Assembly: GCF_000208745.1 (NCBI RefSeq)
Contig: NC_030851.1
Span: 32,928,324-32,992,323 of the forward strand
Origin: Theobroma cacao
Taxonomy: Eukaryota; Streptophyta; Magnoliopsida; Malvales; Malvaceae
Direction: 5' to 3'
Length of the DNA: 64,000 nt
Below, piece by piece: positions 47,660 to 59,116 of the stretch (the first letter of the stretch is position 1; every line of letters begins with the position of its first letter). The notes beneath the pieces are model-generated. The model saw only the letters and a list, made by a program, of their open reading frames with translations, had not been told where the DNA came from and made no database searches. The position numbers and the translations under genes are program-made.

Positions 47660-49160
47660 GTCGTTCATCTCTAGCAACTGAATGAGCTTAGCTTTTAGAA
47701 GTTCTTCCAACATTTTTGCTATATCTGAGTCATGGAAAGGATACTTCTTCTCATGCCTTTCTTTTAAAGACACTTTCCTTTAACCTTGTGGTTGACCAAG
47801 CTTCATTTCTTAGGTCTTCTTTGACTTGGTGGTCACCTTGATGGTTTGGTATTCACAGTAATAGACTGTTTTCCTTCTCCCTTATTTGTCAAAGTTTTGC
47901 CCTTTTTACTGACATCTTGTTTGTCCTTCCTTGGTTCTTGCACTGTAGGTTCTTGATTTCCAATTTGTGACATGCTTAATTTTATGTCATGGGCACGCGT
48001 AGTTAATTCTTCAAAAATTTTAAGCTTAATGCCTTGAAAAATGCAGCATAATCCCCAATTCATCCTCTAGATGCACATGTCAAGGGTTGAAGACTCGGAC
48101 AATCGCTATTTGCATTTAAGATTGAGATTTCTCCACTTGTGGATATAATCAATAACATGCTTATCTTTCCATTAGCGTGAACTTGTGAGTTCAATCATGC
48201 TCACAACACATTGAGTGCTATAGAAGCAATTAAGGAACTCACGTTCTAGTTGCTCCTAATTGTCAATCATCCTAGGTTCTAAGTTCGTGTACCAATAAAA
48301 GGTGTTGCCTTTTAGACAGTGAACAAACTGTTTCACCATAAGATAGCCATAGGTGCCAACTTTGTTGCAAGTTTCCACAAAATGTGCCATATGCTGATGA
48401 GGATTTTCTTTACCATCAAATTGATTTTGGTGGTTGGTAATTAAGTGGCATCCTCATGCAATCAATCTTCTGAGAGTATGGCTTGGCATAAGTGTATGAC
48501 AGTTGGGAGACACTTTCCACTTGTTCCTTGATGGCTTCCTTGATGAATTTCTTTAATTAGTTGGTGGTGACTACTTCATTGGATTTTTATTGGAGATTAT
48601 TTTCCACTTCCGCAATGGATTTCTCCTTATTATCTTGAAGATTTTGGCATTGATTTTGGCCAAGATCAACTAGTGCCTTTCTAGAAACGTTGCTAATTTT
48701 TGTCATCATTGAGGCAATTTGTTTACCTTTTTCTCTGATACTTGTCATCAGAGATTCCAAATTCTTTGCAAAAAATGCAACTTGTTATTCTAGAGATGTT
48801 GTTCCAATTGTCATGACAACCGTTGCTCCAGAATTCGCTTTTGATGAAGAACTTTGGCAAGGGGATGATGGAACAAAGCTACTGCTGGAATAGCCATCAT
48901 GTTTGTTGAATGGGAGTTGATTTGTACTTGATCCCTTATAGGAAACAAGTTGCATATGAAGGACTTGTTCAAAACTTGGGGAAAAAGTATCATATAGAGG
49001 ATTTTGGTTGATGATTGGGAAAGTGTGCTCGTACAATTTAGTAAGAGCTTCCATTTTTCTCCGAGTACCATATGGATGCGTTGGAACATCTGTGCTTGAT
49101 GATGAAGTTGGAAAGACTATAGGATTAGCTCGAGTAGGCTTGACAGAGGGTTTGCTAGCG
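47660..49160 (-). pseudogene. Tat gag, broken
   Basis: Minus strand. The clearest segment is MNWGLCCIFQGIKLKIFEEL and TRAHDIKLSMSQIGN at 47955-48063, matching the end of the Tat capsid domain (M.WGL.YILQGIKP.TFEELATRAHDMELS). A Ser/Thr-rich N-terminal part lies at 48785-49054. Upstream pieces in several frames cover the rest of the capsid. Stops are frequent. Confidence 0.75.
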
Positions 49161-49252
49161 AGATTCTTCTTGAGACCTATTTGTGACTTGAAAATTCGTT
49201 TGAAGAAAGTAGATGAGAGGTAGAGATGGTCCTACCAAGCATGTCAGAAATT

Positions 49253-50232
49253 TGTACATAGAAATTTCTCCTCAAAATTTCTTGACTTGAAAATTTTGAG
49301 ATAAATATTACATATTTGATGTGAGTTATAATCTCTAGAACTCTATTGATTAGTTTTTTCACTTTATCTTTAAGAGTCACAAACTTGGACTTGTTTTTGA
49401 TCTCGAACTTTGCTTGATATCTTCGCTTCAAGTGTCTTGACAACTTGATTTTGATCACGAACTATACTTGATATCTTGATCACAAACTTTGCTTGATATC
49501 TTAATCGCAAATTTCACTTGATATCTTGATCACGAACTTCACTTAATAACTTGATCACAAACTTTGCTTGATATCTTGATCACAAACTTCACTTTATATC
49601 TTCACTTTAGAAATCTTCTACTCTTCTTGATCTCTAAAATGCTTTAAATCTTTGAATGCCTCTAAATGATGCAGATGGCTTGGGGGAGCCCCCTATTTAT
49701 AGTGTTAGATGACAGACCTTGATAAGAATATGGTTTCTTTGAAGTATTTCTAAATTATTTTAATTTAATTAGAGATAAATCATGATGAAACATTGAAAGT
49801 TTTTTGACTAGTTGGACTTTGAGTTTTTGAATTTTGATTGGCCAAATTTAAGTTTTATCTCTAAATTTATTTTGAGAAAAATTAAACAATCAAATTTGAT
49901 TTTTATCTCTAAATTATCATAATTATTAGAGATAAATTAAATGACCAATAATTAAATTTTGATTGGTCAAAAATATGAATATTATCTCTAAATCACCTTG
50001 ATTTATTTAAAGATAAATTGAATGACCAATAATTAAATTTTAATTGGTCCAATTTAAATATTAACTTCAAATTATTTCAAGAGATAAATATATATGACAC
50101 ATAAGTGAATTGGTTCAACTATGTGTCTTTGAATAATTCAACCAATAAATATTTATAATTAATTACATGGTTATTATGTCATCAAGTTCATGTAGCGGCA
50201 CGTAATTGGATGATAATTTTTTTTATTTTATA
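49253..50232 (-). repeat. 5' LTR of the Tat element
   Basis: About 980 bp and uninterrupted; it aligns with the three 3' LTR segments. It contains a ~25-bp tandem repeat (CTTGATATCTTGATCACAAACTT, about six degenerate units at 49440-49610), and a CCAAT-bearing imperfect palindrome GACCAATAATTAAATTTTGATTGGTC at about 49930-49957, repeated near 50020. GGCTTGGGGGAGCC..CTATTTATAG at 49677-49702 supplies a TATA-like box on the plus strand. The outer end near 50232 is approximate. Confidence 0.8.
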
Positions 50233-51544
50233 AGGTAAAATAATGAAATCATTATATGCTATACCGTTTTTTACCAAATAATGTGACAATAATTCATCAA
50301 TTAATCCATCATTTAATGTTTGACACTTTAAACTAACCATTAATATTTTTTTTCCCATAACTTTTTCAACAAATGATAATGGAGACTATAGATTTATTAA
50401 AACATAATAGTATTATGTTTTTTTTTTTCTTTTCATTGATAGGATTTTAGATTTTAATATATAATTTTAGCATTAATATAATTTGTTATATTTAGACTCG
50501 CAGCAACGTGCGAACAAAATATCCTTGTGTTTATAATGATGACATCAATTCTCTTCAAGAATTAAAGGTCAACTGATAAGCTCAATTTCCTACAGTTTTT
50601 TCTTCAAAATGAAACAAAAAATTAAACATCATTTAATACTTTCTTCTCCACAAGATGAATTTCCAATGATATTATTTATCTATTCTAATTATTTATTTTA
50701 TTATTTCATAAGACTGAAAAAAAGAGAAAAATTTTTAAAAAAAGTTTTACTTATGATGTATAATTGTAAAAGCTGAATTTAATTATAATAACAGGAAAAA
50801 TTTATTTTTTAATTTTTTAATCATAATTAATAAGGATAATTTTCAAATTATATAAAAAGTGCAAGAGTAAATAAAAGATATTTTAAAACATAATTTAAAA
50901 TTATTAATGATAAATAGTCTAATAGTTTATGTTATATTTATAGTATTTTCATTAAATTAATAATTTAAAAAGAAAATTCTATTCAATTTATTTTTAGGTC
51001 AATTTGAGTTGTTTGAGTTTCACGTCAAGTGTAAGTCATTTCTGATTTGAATTGTTTCGAATTTGAATTGTTAATTTTTTTTTTTCAAATTGAGTTAGAT
51101 CCTGTTAAGATGAGTCAAACAATTATTTGGATTCGAATTAACTTTGTCACTTCTAAATTGTTTGATTCTTTAAAAAAAAAGAAAATAACAAAGAAAATGT
51201 TTATCTATGAGGTGAGTTTGTACTCACTTGGGCCGGCCATGTTCCAAACCTGAGGGCTGAGTTATTTCTTTTGTAGCAGGCTTTAGTCAAGTAAAGAATA
51301 GAGCTATAACATACTAACAGTTAATGGCAAATTTTTTTTTTCTTGTTTATAGGGAAACAATGGAAGACATGGATGGAACTAATCAATTTTTACTAAGAGA
51401 ACAAAATCAAAGAATAAAGGTTAAAAATTTTTAAAACTAATATTTTGAATTTAATTAATAATTAAATATTTATAATAGATAATAATTTTATATGACATGT
51501 AAATCAAAAGAAAGAAAAAAAGAAAAAACTGCACTTGAACATTT
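50233..51544. other. AT-rich spacer, no gene seen
   Basis: Extremely AT-rich sequence with homopolymer runs. A GACTCGCAGCAACGTGCGAAC block at about 50497 stands out as GC-rich and resembles a motif I have met in plant repeats, but it cannot be assigned. No open frame with family signal. Confidence 0.5.
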
Positions 51545-51622
51545 AGTTCATTGGTTGGTGCATTATCTCCTGTCTAAAGAGCAGAATTCGAATCTCCCAT
51601 CTTCCAATTATAAAAAAAAAAG
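51545..51622 (+). repeat. Possible tRNA-derived SINE fragment
   Basis: TTGGTTGGTGCATTATCTCC resembles a pol III A box, and AATTCGAATCTCC about 35 bases later a B box. The unit ends in an A-rich tail (ATTATAAAAAAAAAAG). It lies just downstream of the hAT remnant's coding end. Too short and degenerate to be a tRNA gene; SINE origin is a guess. Confidence 0.3.
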
Positions 51623-51878
51623 AAAAATCTATAATAGTCTTTGAAAAAATTGTACTTAATAAATGTTTCTTATATTTAAATTCATCAATTATTAACTCTG
51701 TAATGAAAAGACTAGTAATATCTTTTTCAATATAAACAACTAAATTATCTAAAAAAAACTCATCATCTATTTTATTTTGAAATCTTCTTTTCACAATTTT
51801 CATTGTTAAAAAGGTTATTTCTATAGTTGATATAGAAATCAGAAGAGTTAAAATAACACAAATTAATATATCAATCAA
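51620..51878 (-). pseudogene. hAT transposase C-terminal dimerisation fragment
   Basis: The minus-strand reading is open over 51543-51878, of which 51620-51878 fits the hAT C-terminal dimerisation region of ZMYM1-like proteins: LISISTIEITFLTMKIVKRR (consensus roughly S.ATTERAFSAMKIVKTR), NKIDDEFFLDNLVVYIEKDI, then TELIIDEF. The residues after KKHLLS are translated from the SINE-like/A-rich tail. No other hAT part is attached, so it is an isolated fragment. It may be related to the internal hAT piece at 667-1740. Confidence 0.72.
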
Positions 51879-51879
51879 G

Positions 51880-53692
51880 ATTAATAAAAAAATGATAAAT
51901 TAATGAAATTTTAAGCAACAGTTAACAGTACAACACTATAGGTATATTTGATAATTATATAATAATTTTTTAATTTTTAAAAACTAAAATCATATAAAAT
52001 AAAATCTATATAACAAAATAAGAAAGAACATGACAAGTAGAAGAAGAACTTGGTTGATGGTTCGAAGAAATTTAAAAAAAAATATAAAAATGTAGAACAT
52101 ATGAATAAATAGAATATAAATATAAAAACAAATAATAATAATAAGATTAAAAAAATTTTACTTTATTTTTAATTTCACATAATTTTGATAAATGGTTCTT
52201 GTCTTTTTTTATTCAAGTTAATCAGTTCATAAATATTTATTAAAAAATAAAGTGTATTTTGATAGTGGGTTATAGAGAGAGAGTAAAATAAAAAAAAAGT
52301 ACAAAAGAGAAGAGAAGCATCAAAAGAAAGAGAGAGAAAAAGGTGTGGACAAAATTAAAAGTGGGAATAAAGTTGAGTGTGATTTATGTAGTTATTTTAT
52401 TATTTTTATTTATATTAATTATTAAATAAAAAAATATTTTGAAAAGATATTAAAAATATATAATAAATAATTTTAAAACTTTTGAGATTCACATCCCCCC
52501 GTAATTAAGCTATCATCCGCCCCAGCGGGAGGAAGACAAGTAATTACAGTAGCAGTATTGCTTTTTTGTTTTTTTGAGTAACATTGTACATAGGATATTT
52601 ATTTAGTACTATTCTCCTGTCATTATCAGCTTAAGAAGACAGACTGAAATGAGTTTGCCTATATGTCTATCTCTATACAGCTTTCAACGTCCTTTTTCAT
52701 TGCTGACGCAGTTGTCTGTTTCGATCCTTTAAGGCTTTGAAGTGAATTGACCATGGATCCCCTCACTCAATAATCTTTGTTAACAACCATTCTACACTAC
52801 CAGTGAAGACAACTGATATATTGGGTTTGACTGGTAGCTATTACGACATCATGAGTTTGACCTTTGACAAGTAAATTGACTACAGAACCAATAAGCTCAA
52901 AACCATCTAATCGCCGACATCAATATTATTTTTCACCATACATATACAAGACGACAGACAAAGGTAATGCTTCCTCCTAAAGCCATAGATCTTGTATATC
53001 AGTTCCGTTTTAGTAACGGGCATTCATGTAAGTAATATAACGTTTGGAAGCTACGGCTGCTGCCTTCTCCTCCAGCCAAATGTTAATTATTGCAAGGGAT
53101 TTGGATGCGCACAGACGAATGAATGTAGTAATATACATGATAACCAAACAAGAATAAATAAGTTTGGAAGCTACATATTCTTTAGTAGTGTAGGTCGTGA
53201 TTGCGTATTTAAAAAAAAAAAAAGAAATGGTGGCATAAAATTGGTTTTGATGACAAAATTTAGAAGTTTCAAAAACCTTTGACCATGAAAATCCACTTGT
53301 GTTATATTTATATATATAAAGGCAGAAAAAGAAAGAAAAAAGTTTCGAAATAAGATCTTTGCTACAATGTTTCAAAATAAAATCTTTACTACTTCACTCG
53401 AATCTGTGTTCTATATTTTCTTTAATTGAGGTTATTTATGTTTATATACAACATTTAGCCTTTAATTAATTACCAAACATATTTAAAAAAATAACATGCT
53501 CATCGTCCCGTTTCTTTTCCTTACCTTCCCGAGGCTGATGTTGTGTTGAGGTTTAGCTAGGGTTACTGCCTCCGAAGTCAGAACTGCAGCTATTATATAT
53601 ATTAACTTAATTTTTTTGTTGAATGAACTTCCCTTTCAAACAGTTGACTGTGAGCGGAACTCCCTGTAAAGGAAGGTTACCGTTGAGAAATA
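51880..53692. other. Non-coding spacer left of the copia element
   Basis: AT-rich to about 52500, then more mixed. A block AGCCTTTAATTAATTACCAAACATATT at about 53455 recurs at 3668, and a CTGATGTTGT..GCAGCT pair near 53535-53590 loosely matches 4445-4487, hinting at a longer ancient duplication. Overlapping open frames at 52992-53375 on both strands have low-complexity Phe/Lys-rich peptides and are not credible genes. Confidence 0.5.
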
Positions 53693-53932
53693 TGGGATTA
53701 GAAATTTTTTTTATATTATTTATTTTACTTGTATTTTAAGTAAGTCATGTATATACATATGTATATATATATGTATATATGTATATATATACATATATAT
53801 ATATATATACATATATATATACATATATACATATATATATACATATGTATATATATATATGTATGTCTTCATCTTATTAATGAAGAGTAAAGGTTTTTCT
53901 GACTTTATTCTTTTGAGTCATTTTGTTTTTCA
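53693..53932 (+). repeat. 5' LTR of the copia element, with AT/AC microsatellite
   Basis: Shares TTTATATTATTTA.TTTACTTGTA.T.TAAG, GTCTTCATCTTATTAA and TTTCGAGTCATTTTG-like end (TTTTGAGTCATTTTGTTTTTCA) with 61401-61654. Between them lies a ~110-bp (TATA/CATA) tract (about 53752-53862) where the 3' LTR has a short (TA)n then (TG)n. The first ~85 bp of the 3' LTR have no counterpart here. Confidence 0.85.
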
Positions 53933-53946
53933 TGATACCAGAGCAA
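53933..53946 (+). other. Primer-binding site of the copia element
   Basis: TGATACCAGAGCAAG directly follows the LTR's terminal CA. It matches the initiator tRNA-Met PBS TGGTATCAGAGCA with two differences. Confidence 0.8.
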
Positions 53947-53970
53947 GTTACGAAATCTTTTTTTTTTTAA

Positions 53971-54953
53971 ATGGTAGGTGATGATGCAAATAATGACAAA
54001 GGCAAGAGTATTGAAAATTGGTGGTGACTATGAGCGTTAATCAAAGCAAAGTCATCAATGCTACTTCTCCATACTACTTGCATTCGTCTGATAATCCAGA
54101 CTTGATTTTTATGACACACCTTATTAGTGAAAGTGGAGATAATTGTTTCACGTGGAGGCGTAGCTTTATAAATGAGATCTATTACAAAAACAAAGCAAGT
54201 TTTGTGGATGGAACGATACAAAAACCAGATGTTGATTCTCTGGATTTACAGTCATGGATACAATGCAATGCAGTGGTTCTTTCATGGCTTACAAATGCAC
54301 TTGCTAAGGAGCTTCAAGGTAGTGCTGCTCATGTGAAACTACATGAGAAATATGGATATATTTGGAAGAAAGATTTTACTCAAGGAATTGTGTCGAGAGT
54401 CTACAAGTTGAAGCTCACCATAGCTCTTTTACAACAAGAGAAATCCTCAATCTCGTGTTATTGCGGTAAATTAAAAACCATTTGGGGAGAGTTACAGGGT
54501 TTCAATTTGGTCCCGTCATGCAAATGTGGATGTACCTATGGTGCTACAAAAAGGATGCAATTTATGCGTGAGGGAGAAAAGGTTTTTGATTTTTTGATGG
54601 GACTTGATGAAGTATATTCAACTGTGCGGTCACAAATATTAAGTGTTGACCTATTGCCAAATCTTGGAAGAGCTTACGCCATTGCAGCACAAGAAGAGAA
54701 GCAACGTTTGGTCGTTGTAACTTGTGCACCCATCATTGAAGTTACTACCCTGTTGACTAAAAAAATTAATTTGCGACAAAAAAAAAATGATGATGGGAGT
54801 CGTAGCCAATTTCCATCTTGGATCCATTGTAGGAAGACAAACCATAGCAAAGAATATTGTTTCAAGGTGATTGGTTATCCAAATTGGCACAAATCTAGAA
54901 AGAGGAGTCGCAAACAAACTAATAGTGATCAATCGCATTCACGAGAAAATTAA
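53971..54953 (+). pseudogene. Copia Gag, nearly open
   Basis: The original start is probably ATG 53971 (MVGDDANNDKGKSIENW), one frame away from the long open stretch 54018-54953 (311 residues). Signals: SPYYLHSSDNPDLIF near the N-terminus (gag_polypeptide of copia), TWRRSFINEI, FVDGTIQKP, WLTNALAKEL, GIVSRVYKLK, GELQ, FDFLMGLDEVYSTVRSQIL, YAIAAQEEKQ, and a knuckle-like HCRKTNHSKEYCFKVIGYPNW near the end. It is the best preserved part of this element. One frameshift near 54010 removes the start. Confidence 0.85.
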
Positions 54954-54977
54954 TGGGACGACAACATAGCGACAAGC

Positions 54978-56256
54978 ATGTCTTCAAGAACTGCATGTGG
55001 TGCCATTATGGATGGAGTTGGATCGCCTATCCCATGTTTGACTTCTGCACATCATCAACAGCTATTAGCTTTACTAGATAGTCATGGATCATCAACAAGG
55101 AACCTATCTGCAAGCATGGTAGCCTTCAATTTTTTCGGTAAGAGAATTAATGAATGGGTTGTAGATACAGGAGCCACAAATCATATAACTCACAATATAG
55201 ACTCTTTATCAAATGTGGTATCTTGACCTGATATACCACTAGCACAAATTCTTAATGGTGAAATAATAGAGGTTCATGCTTTGGGCCAAGTTGCTTCTAG
55301 AGAAAGATTAATCCTTGAGCGAGTTCTTGAGGTTTCTAATTCTTGTTTCAATTTATTGTCTGTTAGTAAATTGACACATGATTTACATTGTACGGTAACT
55401 TTTTCACTATTTTTTTGTGATTTAGGACTTATCCTCAAGGAAGCTGATTGGAGTGGGTAGAGAGTGGAATGGTCTTTATTACTTGGAGACGATGAGAGGG
55501 GAGAGGGCATTGATAGCTAGCGATTCGGTTAATGCAAGTTTATGGCATTGACGCTTAGGGCATTTATCAGTAAATCGCATTCCTTTGGTTCCTAATTTAT
55601 CCATTTCTTTTGATTGCAAGAAGACTTTATTTTGTGATGCTTGTTGTAAGGCAAAACAAACATGATTATCTTTTCCCATCAATACAAATATGACTATGCA
55701 TGGCTTCAACTTAGTACACTGTTATATTTGAGGCCCATACAAAACAAAATCATTTTCTTGATCTCACTATTTTCTAACCATAGTGGATGATTTCAATCAA
55801 GCAACATGGGTCTTCCTAATGAAATACAAGTCAGAAACCAGAATGTATCTCCAGTAATTTTTTAATTGGGTTTACACACAATTTAACTTACAAGTTAAAA
55901 TTCTATGGACAGACAATGGCTTAGAATTTACTCATGATGATTTAATGACTCATTACTTTGATCATGGCATGGAACGTCAATTTAGCTGTACAGATACACT
56001 ACAATAAAATGAAGTTATTAAGTGAAAGCATAGGCATCTTAGACAAGTTGCACGAGTATTACAATTTCAAGCTCATCTTCATATTTCACTTTAAGGTGAA
56101 TGTGTTCTTACTGCTGTATACTTGATCAATCGCATGTCACTTACTGTTTTACAAAATAAAACTCCATATAAGGTTTTACTTGGAAAAAGTCCCATATATG
56201 ATCATTTGAGAAGCTTTGGATGTCATTGTTATGGGCATATGAATAGCAAGCCACGT
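54978..56256 (+). pseudogene. Copia protease and integrase (5' part), broken
   Basis: The protease active site WVVDTGATNHITHN is at about 55155-55200. The integrase zinc-finger region LGHLSVNRIPLVPNLS..CDACCKAKQ is at about 55555-55665. The core runs from 55730 to about 56110 with ILWTDNGLEFTHDDL near 55900-55945 and VYLINRMSLTVLQNKTPYKV at 56116-56175, then SPIYDHLRSFGCHCYGHMNS at 56190-56250, where the M element breaks in. Several stops. Confidence 0.82.
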
Positions 56257-59110
56257 GTCACGACCCGAAACTCCCATCGAGCCCGTGACAACCGTCGTAA
56301 AGTCTCGTAAGACATTCTTTACCCCGAATGCTGATCGAAACCTCGCAAAGCTTTTGTATCAGTTTTCTTACCTCCATCTGTGAGCGACAGTAACTAAAAT
56401 CGTGTTTTGAAACGATATGGACCATTTTTCTATCCAAAAACAATGAAAATTTATTTATGCCTCACAGGGGTATTTTAGTTATTTTTTTCTTTTCTTTTTC
56501 GAAAATTTTGAAATCCGTAAAAAATGTAATATGTAAGTGGAAACACATATTTCATGATTTAAATTAAATTTTTAAGTCTAAAACATTCGTTTAAAGTAAA
56601 ATTATAGCTATTTGAATATAATTAAAATATTAAATAAAATATTTTATTTTCTTAAAACACAATATTTTCAAAGTCTTCCTAAAATAACTTTTGTAGCGTA
56701 AGAGTAAGATAAATTTATTCATATAGGAATAAAGATAATTAAAGTATGAAATTTTGTTTACAGTGATACGTGGGCCCCAACTGATCAAGAAGGTGTAGGG
56801 CTACGAACCTTTACTTTCTAGGATGCAACTCCGAGATTAATTCTCGTCTTAATCAATTATCAACAAACTGTCATGAGCTTGAAAAATGGATAGGAAGATG
56901 GGTGAGATTACATAATCCCAGTGAGTAAACAATTACCATCAAAAGCAGCTAAAGTTGAGTAAACGAAGACAATATAAAAACGTTATATCTTAATAATGTT
57001 CATAACGCAAAATTCGTTTCAATCTATACCAAACAATTTCTTTTCTTCAAAATTTCTCAGCTTATGAATTTCTTAAACTTGGCCTTTACCAGAATCATTC
57101 TCGCGAGTACCTTCGTCAAGGTATCCCACTGAGACCGCCAAGGCTGTTAAATGTCCCATACCCGTAAACATGTTTTCACATCTGACACACAACCGTTCCT
57201 TGGCGTTGCCTGAGTCTCACTCTCACGTGGTGGCCCGAACACGAGGTGCACTCAAATCTTACCTCGGGAGATACTTCATCCAACATCTCTCTTCGGAGGT
57301 AGGTATATAATTGGGTTACCGTGCCCCTTTCATAGGCAGTCCACGGAAACTCCCACCACTGTAGTGACCGTTTAATAAACCATCAGACCCATAGAATTTT
57401 CAGTAGCATAATATGGCGATTAAAATTTAATCTAGTCTACCAAGATCAATCCAAAACTGTCCATATATTTCATGCCAATCCCAAAAATTTAGCCATCATG
57501 CTACCATAGTATCATAAGCCACAATTTCAATAATATATAAAATCATAAATTCAACACAGTCTCCATATACTCAAATTTTTCAAAACAATATTTGATTTCA
57601 AAACCAGTATAAATATAATTTTTATTAAAAAAAATATTTTAATTGGAAAACATAAGATTTTATAATTTAAACTCACCATTCAATAAAAGCATCAAACAAG
57701 TATAATTACTCTAGATATTTAAGACGATAAATTATCCACTCACTGTATTAGGAGTAGAAATACTCCTATTTTCAGTCCATGGGTACAGTCTTTTACCCGT
57801 ATCCAATGGCTCACCACCTAGCCATAATCCATGACACATATTCCAATTAAATTGTGTCTAACAGTCATAAGCTATTTCAGGCTCGGTATATATATATACA
57901 TGATATGAAATGAAAAAATGCACTGGTAGCCATCTAGACCAGGTATTGGCCTAAGTCGATTTTTCATCCGATAAATTGGCCAATGCGTCCAATTTCACTC
58001 CAACTTGCTCCATTTCTTTTCTAATCCCTCAATTCGCCAAAAAGTATTATTTCTTAATCAAATCACCTAGAATAACGTCCCATTCTTCCTCATTATTCAC
58101 TTAGAGAATTCGGCTATTGATGGGCACCAAACCTTTGGTGGTTTTCTTCACTTGTTTTCATGTTATACATCATTAATCACCTAAAAACACTAACATACCT
58201 AAAAATCAAACCAATCCAAGATCATTCTCTCTCCATACCTATTTTGACCAGCCATGAATTCACCACGAAAGCATGCTTTTCAACCATGGAAATTAAGAGA
58301 AAATGCATAGGAAAAATAGTTCATAAACTAAAATAAAGAAATTTCACCTTTTTCCACTTGATTTTCTTGAAAATCCACACTTTTCTCTTGAATTTCTTTC
58401 CACCTAGGGTTTGTTCTTCTTCTCCCCTTTGTTTTCTTGCCAGAGCCGACCCTTATGAGAGAGAAATGGTGGTGTGGGCTGATTTTTATAGTTAAATAAT
58501 ATAATAATTTAAACTTACCACATGGCATTCCATGATTGGTCTATTTTTTTAAAATTCTTATCTTTTAAGCTTTAAATCTCCACCACACATTATTCAAGGG
58601 TCAAAAATGATAATGGGTGAAGACCTTGTGCTGGAAAAATGATCTAGGGGTGCAAAATTACCGTTTTGCCCCCAAGGTGGTAAAATTACCATTTCACCCA
58701 TATACTTCAATTTATACCGGAATTAAAATTTTTCACTTCTAAACCTCAAATCATACTCCAATAATCAAATCATGCTCTAATAAGTCAAATGGGGCCAAAA
58801 AAATCTTTTCTAAAAATTTTCATTTTATCCCCATGTAGCAAATGACCATTTTGTCCCTAGATAGTGAAAATCTGGTTTGACTCCAAATTGATCATCGAAC
58901 TCCAAATTACCATTTTGGGTCATCCTTGGACTGTGAAACTCTTAATTTCACCTTAAAATTCCTATTTGAACTAGTTCGAGGCTTAATCGACTTAATGGTA
59001 CCATTAGGGGCAATATCGTCTTTTAACAATTTCTCAAACTTCCTAAATATGCAAACATTCTATTGAGCATGTAAATGACATCGTAATTATTTTATAGAAT
59101 AGGGTTAACA
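56257..59110. mobile_element. Complete non-coding MULE-like element (family M), copy in the copia integrase
   Basis: Co-linear with 26211-29159: GTCACGACCCGAAACTCCC start, GATCGAAACCTCGC, GTGGGCCCC, CCCAGTGAGTAAACAATTA, the GC-richer core at about 57085-57380 (TCTCGCGAGTACCTTCGTCA, GGCAGTCCACGGAAACTCCC), TCACCATTCAATAAAAGCAT, and a CATGTAAATGACATCG-type end. The copia frame is continuous across it: ..NSKPR before and DKFAPCAKPGAF after. Flanking AAGCCACGT and ACACCACGT agree at 7 of 9 bases (last six identical). No ORF of note. Confidence 0.78.
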
Positions 59111-59116
59111 CCACGT

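Larger units (their letters stand above)
17030..50232 (-). mobile_element. Tat-lineage Ty3/gypsy retrotransposon, expanded by nested insertions
   Basis: Minus-strand element: 5' LTR at 49253-50232, then gag, protease, RT, RNase H, archaeal-type RNase H and integrase down to about 42600, then an untranslated tail. The 3' LTR is in three pieces at 17030-17461, 22820-23027 and 31258-31554. A second RNase H after the first, and the shape of the RT and integrase motifs, are diagnostic of the plant Tat (Ogre/Retand-like) lineage. The polypurine tract (AAGGGG on the minus strand) lies at 31555-31568, next to the 3' LTR. With later insertions removed the element would be about 11-12 kb. I found no matching 5-bp duplication at the outer edges, so those may be a few bases off. 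Coding regions carry many stops and are dead. Confidence 0.8.

Noticed and set aside
49008..49223. Plus-strand open frame opposite the Tat gag
   Set aside because: It is a shadow of the minus-strand gag and leader, with no independent signal.
53010..53375. 121-residue open frame on the minus strand
   Set aside because: Phe/Lys/Ser-rich peptide over AT-rich DNA, with an equally open frame on the other strand and no family motif. It is a chance ORF.
54018..54953. Possible domesticated gag gene (311 residues)
   Set aside because: It lies in normal position in a copia element whose other domains are wrecked, and the original start is frameshifted. Nothing suggests selection for a host role.
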